A DNA stretch of 64,000 nucleotides from an uncultured Duncaniella sp. (GTDB lineage: Bacteria > Bacteroidota > Bacteroidia > Bacteroidales > Muribaculaceae): assembly GCA_958352885.1 (NCBI GenBank), contig CATWQI010000006.1, positions 186,001 through 250,000 of the forward strand, written 5' to 3'. A program made the translations under genes and the position numbers. Shown here one piece after another: positions 15,707 to 24,700 of the stretch (its first letter is position 1; each line of letters starts with the position of its first letter). Under the pieces are notes generated by a model that worked only from the letters and a program-made list of their open reading frames with translations, made no database searches and was not told where the DNA came from.

Positions 15707-15862
15707 GGCGTTCCACCTTGCAAGCCCGAACGCCAGCAGGATTCCCCACAACAGCATTCCCGCAAGCGCACAGGCTGCTTTTATGCGGATTGACCCTGAC
15801 AGTGCGTATATCGCGACTGAAAGGACAGCTGCGGCAAACGTGATTTTAAAGAACGGTCTCAT
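15698..15862 (-). CDS. Possible 54-residue two-span membrane protein, opposite strand
   Basis: The 193-base gap between the T frame and the tape measure is filled on the minus strand by a 54-residue frame from ATG 15862. It has two clear hydrophobic spans (about residues 5-22 and 29-48) and a short polar tail ending RWNASK. Composition is protein-like, but no promoter is evident. It could be a small holin-like or superinfection protein, or chance. It overlaps the T stop by nine bases. Confidence 0.4.
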   Translation of the reverse strand: MRPFFKITFAAAVLSVAIYALSGSIRIKAACALAGMLLWGILLAFGLARWNASK

Positions 15863-15899
15863 ACGGAGTTTTTCTGATTAAAACAGTATAACAAACAAA

Positions 15900-18800
15900 A
15901 TGGCAAAGGCGGTCGAGTTTGAAATAAAGATGAAGGGTGACGCCGGCGTACTGAGGACGCTGACGGTCGAGGCGGCGAATGTCGACGAGGCTATTGGCGG
16001 CATCGTGCAAAGCGCCTCCCGCGCCCATGACGGCATCCGCCGCATGGCGGAGGGCTCGATTGTGCTCGACACCGCCACTCGTGCCGTGCAGAACCTTCAG
16101 GGGATGGTGGCCGGTCTTGCTGGTCCGTTCAACAGTTTCGAGACCGCCATGAAGAAAGCTAACACCATGGCGCATAAAAGCGGCGAGGAATACGACAGGC
16201 TTGCTTCCCGTGTGGTCGGTCTCAGCAAGGAGATACCCCTCTTGAGGGAGGAGCTCGCGGACGGTCTCTACCAGACTATATCCAACGGCGTGCCGGAAGA
16301 TAACTGGATTTCGTTCCTTGAACAGACAGCCAGGACGGCTGTCGGCGGTGTCGCCAACCTTGGCCAAGCCGTCAATGTGACATCGACTGTTATTAAGACA
16401 TATGGCAAGGAGTGGAGTGAAGCCGGCGCTATACAAGATAAGATACAGACAGCAGCGGAGCTCGGTGTGACGTCGTTCGAGGCTATGAGCCAGGCGTTGC
16501 CGAAGGTGTCCGGATCTGCGGCGCAGCTCGGTGTCGAGCTTGACGAGCTTCTCGCCGTCTATGCTTCCACTACCTCGGTGACCGGAAACACCGCCGAGGT
16601 GAGCACCCAGCTTGCCGCGGTGCTGAACTCGCTTATAAAGCCGACCTCGGAGGCATCACGTGTGGCGGACGAAATGGGCATACGGTTCGACGCCGCCAGC
16701 ATCAAGGCGTGTGGTGGATTCCGCAATTTCCTGACCCAGCTCGACGCGTCCGTGAAGGAGTACGCGGCGAGCTCCGGGATGCTCAGCGAGACTATATACG
16801 GTCAGTTATTCGGAAGCGCCGAGGCTCTGAGGCTTCTCGGGTCACTTACCGGTGAGCAGAAGGATAAGTTCGCCCAAAACATCGAGGCTATGGCGGATAG
16901 TGCCGGCGCCATAGACAGGGCGTTTGCCGAGATGTCATCCTCCGGAGATTCCGTGGCGATCATGGTAAAAAACCAGATTCTCGCATGGACGGACTGGGCG
17001 GGAAAGGTTGCCGGCATGTCCGCCCCTTATGTGCAGCTGACCGCCAATATGGGCACTTCGATTCTGAGCATAGTCCAGCTGGTGTCGCTCACCAAGAGCG
17101 TGGTGGCCGGACTGCGTGCCTGGGATGTCGCCACCAAGGCGGCTGCCGTGACCCAGGGCGTTGTAACCGCCGCCACCAAGGCATGGAGCGTGGCGCAGGC
17201 GGCGCTGAACGTCATATTAAGTCTGAATCCGATCGGGTTGATAGTGATGGCTGTGGGCGCTCTTGTGGCGGTCCTCGTGACCGCGTATAACAACAGCGAG
17301 GATTTCCGGAAGGTGTGTGACCGCATGTGGGCGACTGTGAAGAAGCTTGCCTCGGTTGTCTGGGACAGTCTTGTGAAAGCGTTCGAAATGGCTTCGAATG
17401 TCATTCGGGAAGCGTGGAAATGGGTCAAGGAGTTTTTCGGTATTGAGGATGCCGACGGTGCGCTGGAGGCATCTGAAATCATTGACAGACAGGCGAAGTC
17501 CATGGCGTCGTTGGCTGAGAATAACAAGGCGGTGGCAGCCACCGGTCTCAAGGTCGCCGAGGCGACCGACTGGCAGCGAATGAGCTACGAGCAGCTTGGA
17601 AAGGCTATCGAGAAGCAAAAATCACTGGTGGCGAAGCTCGCCGGCACAGGTGATACCCGGACAAAGGGCGAGGCTGACACACTGCGCCGGATGGAAGCGA
17701 GGTATGCAAGCCTCGGGAAACAATACTCGCTATCCGGCGATTCCTCCTCCGGCAGCGAGTTTGATGGCAAGCGTCTGATAGCCAATGCGGCATCTTACAA
17801 GGAACTTGCCAACAACATAGCGTATTACCAGGATAAGCTTGACAGGCTCGCCCCGTCGGAGACGGCGGAAGCAAGCAGGCTGTCCGCCATAATAACCCAG
17901 CTTTCACAAAAGCAGGAGGCACTGAAGCTGGTCCGGGAAGGCTACACGGTACCTGAAAATCCGGAAACCCTGGGCGATATCGAGCAGGCGATATCGTACC
18001 AACGCAAGCTGAGGGAAAACGCCTCGGCTGTCAATATCGGAGCGATAGACTCCGAAATAAACAGACTGGAGGATTTGAAGACCGCGTTGGAGGCTGCGGG
18101 ACATTCCGATATCGACCCGGCGCAAATAACCACATTCCGGCAATTGCGGAATGAGATTTCGTTTTACGAGGGAAGGCTTCAGGATGTCACGGAGTCCGAA
18201 CGGGCGTCGGTGAACGCCAGATTGATTGAACTGCGCAAGATAGAGAAGGCGTGGAATGACTCCATCGAGGCGATGAATACCCCCGGGGATATATCCACCC
18301 TGGATACCGTGGAAAAACTCAGCGCCGCGGTGGGCTATTATGACTCCCGCATGAAAAACGCTTCGGTAGCCGAACTCGCAGGACTGGCAAAACAAAAGGA
18401 CGCGCTCGAGCGCAAGCTGGCGTTGCTTGACCGTATAGCCTCGGCGCCGGCGCTCAAGGCGGAGGCTGACAGGCTCGCGTCCATGGACGGGAAAACCCTG
18501 CGGCTGGAGCTTGAGGTTATAGGGTTGTCATCCATACAGGATAAGATCCGGGAGCTTCAGCGCATGCTTGCCGATACCGAAATGCCGTTGACCGGCGAGG
18601 CGCGTGCCGATGCCGAGAAGAGTCTCGAGAAGTGGAGAGCCTACGAGCTGCAGCTTAGGAAAAGCCAGCTCGGGTTCGCCAAAGCCTGGGAGTCGCTAAA
18701 GGGTATGGAGACCGGCGTCAGGTCGTTGACCGAGGGACTGAAGGGGAATGGGACTGCATGGGAGCGGATAACGGCTCTCGTGGACGGTTTTATACAACTG

Positions 18801-19445
18801 TATGACAAGATGAGAACTGTCATAAACATAATAAAACTGCTCACGGCTACCACCGACGCCCACCGGGCTAGCAAGATTTCCGAGACTGCTGCCACGACTG
18901 CGGATACAACCGCGACTATAGCAAACACCTCGGCCGCTCTCACCAATACGGCAGCCAAGAGCGGAGAGGCTGTGGCGGAAGCTGTCAGCAGCGGGGCCAA
19001 ACTCCCGTTCCCCGCGAATGTGGCAGCCATAGCCGCCGGAGTCGCGGCGGTGGTCAGCGCCCTTGCAATTGTCGGGAGTTTCTCCAACGGCGGTATTGTC
19101 GGCGGCAATTCGCCGTCGGGCGACCGCCTCCTGGCGCGCGTGAACAGTGGGGAGATGATACTAAACAAGGCACAGCAGCAGAGACTTTACGAGGCTCTGA
19201 ATGGTGGTGGGCTGTCCCTGCGTCCGTTCGCCAATGGAGGCATAGCTTACGGCCCGGCGATCGGTTTGTTCGGGGAATACGCCGGTGCGGCGAACAATCC
19301 CGAGGTGGTCGCTCCGCTCAGCGATTTGCAGCGGCTTATCGAGCCTGTCGGAGGTGGCGGTACTTATAAGTTCGAGCTCCGGGCGAGAGGGAAAGACCTC
19401 GTCGCTGTCGGAGAGCGGGTGCGGCGCGAGCGCGAAAGAAGTTAA
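15900..19445 (+). CDS. Tail tape measure protein (TP901 type)
   Basis: 1181 residues. The first 350 carry the TP901 tape-measure pattern (SFETAMKKANTMA, a conserved-looking SKEIPL segment, ELGVTSFEAMSQALPKVSGSAA). A hydrophobic region near residues 430-465 (INPIGLIVMAVGALVAVL-like) may cross the host membrane during DNA entry. Long coiled coils follow, and a Gly-rich C-terminal tail (FSNGGIVGGNSPSGD). Length sets tail length, so a tail of ordinary siphovirus size is expected. Confidence 0.92.
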   Translation: MAKAVEFEIKMKGDAGVLRTLTVEAANVDEAIGGIVQSASRAHDGIRRMAEGSIVLDTATRAVQNLQGMVAGLAGPFNSFETAMKKANTMAHKSGEEYDRLASRVVGLSKEIPLLREELADGLYQTISNGVPEDNWISFLEQTARTAVGGVANLGQAVNVTSTVIKTYGKEWSEAGAIQDKIQTAAELGVTSFEAMSQALPKVSGSAAQLGVELDELLAVYASTTSVTGNTAEVSTQLAAVLNSLIKPTSEASRVADEMGIRFDAASIKACGGFRNFLTQLDASVKEYAASSGMLSETIYGQLFGSAEALRLLGSLTGEQKDKFAQNIEAMADSAGAIDRAFAEMSSSGDSVAIMVKNQILAWTDWAGKVAGMSAPYVQLTANMGTSILSIVQLVSLTKSVVAGLRAWDVATKAAAVTQGVVTAATKAWSVAQAALNVILSLNPIGLIVMAVGALVAVLVTAYNNSEDFRKVCDRMWATVKKLASVVWDSLVKAFEMASNVIREAWKWVKEFFGIEDADGALEASEIIDRQAKSMASLAENNKAVAATGLKVAEATDWQRMSYEQLGKAIEKQKSLVAKLAGTGDTRTKGEADTLRRMEARYASLGKQYSLSGDSSSGSEFDGKRLIANAASYKELANNIAYYQDKLDRLAPSETAEASRLSAIITQLSQKQEALKLVREGYTVPENPETLGDIEQAISYQRKLRENASAVNIGAIDSEINRLEDLKTALEAAGHSDIDPAQITTFRQLRNEISFYEGRLQDVTESERASVNARLIELRKIEKAWNDSIEAMNTPGDISTLDTVEKLSAAVGYYDSRMKNASVAELAGLAKQKDALERKLALLDRIASAPALKAEADRLASMDGKTLRLELEVIGLSSIQDKIRELQRMLADTEMPLTGEARADAEKSLEKWRAYELQLRKSQLGFAKAWESLKGMETGVRSLTEGLKGNGTAWERITALVDGFIQLYDKMRTVINIIKLLTATTDAHRASKISETAATTADTTATIANTSAALTNTAAKSGEAVAEAVSSGAKLPFPANVAAIAAGVAAVVSALAIVGSFSNGGIVGGNSPSGDRLLARVNSGEMILNKAQQQRLYEALNGGGLSLRPFANGGIAYGPAIGLFGEYAGAANNPEVVAPLSDLQRLIEPVGGGGTYKFELRARGKDLVAVGERVRRERERS

Positions 19446-19464
19446 ACAAATAAAAGAGTACGGT

Positions 19465-21774
19465 ATGATGCAGCTTAGATACAGCAGGGAGTTTCCCTCG
19501 GGGAACGGGGTGGTCTGGAGAGTCGATTTGCTCGAGGACAGACCCGTGCCGTTCGCTTCCGTCGGGACGCTCGAGCTTCCGTTTGAGGAGCCGTTGCTTA
19601 TCGAGTGGAACGAGACGGGCAAGGAGGAGGTGATGTGCGGCAGCGTCGCGACCTTGCGTGTGCTCAGTCCTGGAGACCGCACATTCCAGGATCTTTACAC
19701 TATCGAGCCGGGATGCATACGGCTTGACGTGTACCGTGAGGGCTTGCTCTGGTGGAGCGGGATGCTCGACCCGGAGTTTTACGAGGAGCCGTACCAGGAT
19801 ACCAGAGATTATGTCGTCACGCTGACATTCTCCGATTTCGGCATGCTCGACCGTCTTAAATACGATCTCTCCGATATGCGAACCTTCCGGGAGATTCTCG
19901 ATTACGCTGTCGGCAAATCCGGCATAAACCACGGCGTTGTCGACTCGGATTCCCACACGTCGCTCTGTTTTGACGACGGCGAGACAAAAGCTCGGCTTGA
20001 GGATCTCTCTGTGCGCTCCGACAATTTCTACGATGAGGAGGGCGAGCCGTGCACACTGAAAGAAGTGATCGAGGGTATACTGCAGCCTCTGGCGATGCGG
20101 ATGGTGCAGCGGGCAGGGAACATATATATTTATGACCTGAACGGTCTGCACCGCAAGGCGATGCCGTCCCTTATACGCTGGACATCCGACTCGCAGACAA
20201 TGGGCACCGACAAGGTTGCAAACAATGTGAAAGTCACATTTTCCCCGTATGCGGAGGCTGTCGGACTTGCCGGCGACCTGAAATACGGCGGGGAGTATGA
20301 CGCCGACTGCTACAACCTGTCATCTTCCCCACGTTATACGGACAGCGGTGATGAATATTACAGCTACGGGCCGTTCGAGTTCGGCACGGACAAGATGGAT
20401 ATAGGCGATTTCGGCAATGTGCATTTCACTATATTCATAAACCGGGTCGGTGACGGGCTTGCCGCGATGAGCGGTGACGCGTGCTTCTTTCACATATTAC
20501 CGATGGTAAACGGACCATCCGAGGATGACGGAGTGGCATGGGGGTACAGGGCCGGTGTCCCGGTGAATGGCGGTCTTATCATAGACGGCGTTCCGGTAAG
20601 CGGTCCGCAATACAAGCTGAACAAAACCGGCAGGGCTTCTGACAGAATGCTTATGAGGAGCCTTAGATTTTATGTCCCTAAGCTTGACGACGCGTCGGCG
20701 CGCGGCTACTACCTACGGCTGACGCTTGATATGTTATTGGATTCACGTTACAATCCTTTTACCGACGGAGGTGAAAATAACAGGAAAAAGGAATACGAGG
20801 CGGTGAAAAACAACACTTCATGGGTGTTCGTGCCGGTGGCGGTGAACCTGGTCGACTCTTCCGGAAACGCTGTATACCATTACTCCAACAAAGGGATTGC
20901 CGAGTCCGCGGCGACCGGCTCGCTCATGTATGCCAGGGGGGAATGGGTTTCGGGGCCGGCGTCTTTCGGTGACGCGTGGCTCGAGTATTACAAGTCGGAC
21001 ACACCGAAGGGAGACACCGGCGTGTTAGGATGGAAAAAGAACAGGCACTGCATAGGACGCCCGGACTGGAATGGCAGGTGGAATGAGAAATATTGCGGGA
21101 TTTGGTCTAAATTCGTCGGCTTTCAGATTCTCCGCAGTTTCTCCCTCATGGATGATGGGGAATATATCCCTTATCCTCCGGATGGCGGTTACGTGGAAGT
21201 GACAGTGTACACTGGAGTCAATTGCCACGCATATGGCGAGCATGGCGCTTTTGGTCAGACGGAGAAATGGGACAGCGGCGACCTGTGGGATAAAGTCTGT
21301 TGGCATCTCTACAAAGCTCCGGAGGTGGAAATTGTGAAAAATAATCTCGTATTTGACCAGTCGGAGATGGATGATATCGAATATAGCGGATATATAAACA
21401 AGTCTGCCAAGGAGCCGATAAACATCGACACTATTTGCGGAACTACCGAAAAGGTGTGTCCGACGGCAAAAGGCGTGATATGTCGATCGTCTGACGGCAT
21501 GAGACTGCGGAAGTTGCACCGGGCGGGGGTGACAGATCATCCGGAGAAGCTGCTGATCGGCACGCTGTACAGCCAGTTCGCAGGACGTATGACGAAACTC
21601 AGCGGGGAGTGCGAAATCACTCCGGCGGGGCTGTGCAAGTATACCGAGGCGAACCAGCCTGGGAAGTTCTTCATCATGATGGGTGAGACGCAGAATGTGA
21701 GGGAGGACTGCACGGATGCCACCTTCGTTGAGTTTAATCCGGATGAATATGACAGCATTGAGGAGGTGAAATAA
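19465..21774 (+). CDS. Distal tail / baseplate-type protein
   Basis: 769 residues from ATG 19465; the frame is open further upstream but that part overlaps the tape measure. It has a beta-rich N-terminal domain (FPSGNGVVWRVDLLED, PLLIEWNETGKEEV), a region resembling hub proteins (DYVVTLTFSDFGMLDRLKYD), and a long C-terminal part. Its place between tape measure and fibre suggests the distal-tail or hub protein. No enzyme motif was found. Confidence 0.65.
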   Translation: MMQLRYSREFPSGNGVVWRVDLLEDRPVPFASVGTLELPFEEPLLIEWNETGKEEVMCGSVATLRVLSPGDRTFQDLYTIEPGCIRLDVYREGLLWWSGMLDPEFYEEPYQDTRDYVVTLTFSDFGMLDRLKYDLSDMRTFREILDYAVGKSGINHGVVDSDSHTSLCFDDGETKARLEDLSVRSDNFYDEEGEPCTLKEVIEGILQPLAMRMVQRAGNIYIYDLNGLHRKAMPSLIRWTSDSQTMGTDKVANNVKVTFSPYAEAVGLAGDLKYGGEYDADCYNLSSSPRYTDSGDEYYSYGPFEFGTDKMDIGDFGNVHFTIFINRVGDGLAAMSGDACFFHILPMVNGPSEDDGVAWGYRAGVPVNGGLIIDGVPVSGPQYKLNKTGRASDRMLMRSLRFYVPKLDDASARGYYLRLTLDMLLDSRYNPFTDGGENNRKKEYEAVKNNTSWVFVPVAVNLVDSSGNAVYHYSNKGIAESAATGSLMYARGEWVSGPASFGDAWLEYYKSDTPKGDTGVLGWKKNRHCIGRPDWNGRWNEKYCGIWSKFVGFQILRSFSLMDDGEYIPYPPDGGYVEVTVYTGVNCHAYGEHGAFGQTEKWDSGDLWDKVCWHLYKAPEVEIVKNNLVFDQSEMDDIEYSGYINKSAKEPINIDTICGTTEKVCPTAKGVICRSSDGMRLRKLHRAGVTDHPEKLLIGTLYSQFAGRMTKLSGECEITPAGLCKYTEANQPGKFFIMMGETQNVREDCTDATFVEFNPDEYDSIEEVK

Positions 21775-21776
21775 TC

Positions 21777-24700
21777 ATGAGGAAGCAATACACATCATAT
21801 ATCCGTAATATATCACCCCGTCCCCGCAGCAAGCGTCTGAGGGAGCTTGGCGGTGGCGTGGTGTCGGTTGCTTCCGGAGGTGCGGCAGCTTCCGGTGACG
21901 GGCATTCGCATGCCAACAAGGAGCTGCTTGATTCGCTTGCCTTTGATGACGATGGGAACCTTTCGACTACTGGTATTGACAGCGAGGGGGATACCATATA
22001 CACGCCGTATTTGAAAAAGGCGGTATTCGACGACCTTTTCGAGAAAGTTGTCATATCTGAGGGTCGGTATGCCATACGGACGAAATATGACCTGTATTCC
22101 GATGGGGACATCACGGCGCTCGGTCGCCTGGCGCTCTCCGCTCCGGGCGGTTCCGGCACTGGTGTCGCAGGGATGTATTACGGTGACTGGACGGACTATT
22201 CTGAGGATTATGATTCCTATGCCGTGTCTGGCAAGTCGGGCAAGGCTCTCTATGACCTTATCAAGAATGCCGGCGGAGGCGGTGTCGACGCTTCGCAGCT
22301 GGGGTCGCTGACCATCTCACGCAACGGTGTGACTGCGGGGGTGTATTCGCCTTCCAAGGCATCGGTCATCGACATCACGGTACCCACGAGGCTGTCGGAG
22401 CTTATCGACGACAAGGGGTACCTTGGCAGGGCTGATGCCGACTCGCTATACCTGAAAGCTTCCGACCTAATACGGAGCTATCCCTACACGCAGGGCACCA
22501 TTGCCAACGTGCGTGGCGACGGCGTGATGGAGGTTGGCAAGTACATCGACTTCCACGACGGCAGCGGCGATACCTCTGATTATAACCCACGCCTCATGGC
22601 GCAGAACGGTGCGCTTTATATCAACAGCAGCCGGATACTGACCGAGGGCAACTATGCGTCGAGCCTTGACAGCCGCTATGTCAAGAAGTCGGGTGATATG
22701 ATGAGCGGAAGGCTCACAATCACCGGCGGGTCCGGCACGGGTAGCGGACTTGTGACTGATGAGATTAACACCAACAACTTAAATGGATTGCTGACATATC
22801 ATCCTGCTTCATGGACTGGTGTCACCAATCAGCAATGGAGTGTCGGCACAGTTGATTCCCAAGGCGTGATACGCTCCAATAACACATCCCTCCTGCACTA
22901 CCGCAATAGCGCGGGCACTCTATCAACAATTTGGGATTCCGGCAACGACGGCTCGGGTAGCGGACTTGACGCTGATTTGCTTGACGGTTTGCATGGCGGT
23001 GATTTCGCACGTTCGTATAACAATATGTGGACAAACGGTGAGACTGTTGCGGAGTGGGCAAAACGTGTCGTGACAACCCCCGGAATCAACTCCATGGTCG
23101 GATGGGCGTGGGCGAGCAGCGTAAATCTGACGCTCGGCAGCTATACGATAGACTGTGAGCGATACTCGGCGATAGATTTCAGGCAAGGAAATCTGAACAA
23201 CACATGGAATCAGAAGGCTATACTGTTCTTACCGACATACCGTGATTCGTCGATGATATATATCGCCCAGATGTACACAGGTGAAAACGCCGGGGTAGTA
23301 GCTACTACTGTCAAACGCTACGCTGACTATGACACGGTGCTTGCCTCCAATGTAGCCTCCGCCACGAAGCTACAAACGGCACGCACGCTGTGGGGTCAGA
23401 GCTTCGACGGAACTGCTGACGTGTCGGGCGATTTAATCCTATATGGTGAAAACACGTTTAACGCATCATCATCAAAGTTGTATTTTCGGTCACGACTTAC
23501 AGGGAATAATGGTCCGTATATTCAAGGTATTTCGAGCGGTGGATACGACAAACAACGTATCGCAATTTTCCAAAGCAATACAAGCTCGTATAACCATGAA
23601 TATTTCGAGGCTTTAACGATAATGCCATCCGGCTATGTCGGTATCAACACCCCGACACCAGCCTATCCGTTCGATGTCAACGGGTCGGCACGTGTGACTT
23701 CTCTTCTCATAAGCTCGGGGCTTGTGGAGTGGGATGCATCACGGAATGCCTTCAAGTTCAATGGCAATCTTTACGCAACGGGTGACATCACGGCTCTCGG
23801 AAGCTCCGCTGTGGGCGGTTCGGGAAGCGGAGGCGGTGTGGATACCCTTGCGCAGCTCGCCGACGTTACGCTCTCGGGGCTTTCGGCAGGACATGCCCTT
23901 GTGTATGACGGTACTAAGTGGGTCAACCGCTCCATTGCCGCTGCGGGTCTCGACCTTTCGGGGTTGGCTCAGTACTTAAGCACCAACCAGTATCTGACGC
24001 AACCGGCGGCGGACGCCCGATATGTGACGCTCGCTACGGAGCAGACTATTACGGGGAAAAAGACGTTCACAAGCGAATGCACGACTGTTACCCGCCAGAT
24101 GAGGGTAGATGGTGCGTCGTCAAGTTTCGCTGCACTTCCGCACCTCATGTTGCATATTCCAAATGTCAACTGGGCGAAATTTGTGTTGAAAAATGATGGC
24201 ACTGTCCATCTGCTTAACGGAGGAGCGACTGATTTCAACAGCTACGGGCATCTGACAGCTTCGGCTTTCGTCAAATACGGCGGCACTTCATCTCAATACC
24301 TCATGGCTGACGGAAGCGTGCGAGGAGAGACTTATTTCCGGCAGAATTGCGGCAATATACCCGTGGAGTATGTAGATATAACAAACTACAACGTAAACGC
24401 ACCTGGGTACGCCAACTATCAATCGGGGACATACATGGTAAGCCGTAGCGGGCATTCGGAGATTCTGGTCAACCTTGCCCTTAACGCCGGGTCGACCTCA
24501 GCATTGCAGTTTCGCACTTCATATTCGGACAGTGCGCCACTGTATTTCCGCAAGACTGTCGACTCGAACCGTGTCAGCGGACCGTGGAGGGAGATTCTGA
24601 CCTCCGTCAATTACACCTCTTTTGTTAACCCCGCAAACTTCGTCACAGCACTTGGAACGTCGGGCAATTATCTGACATGGACAAAGAACGGGGTGACGAA

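Noticed and set aside
19285..19464. Longer start for the distal tail protein
   Set aside because: The added part lies wholly within the tape measure gene in another frame and is not phage-protein-like; ATG 19465 follows the stop by 19 bases.
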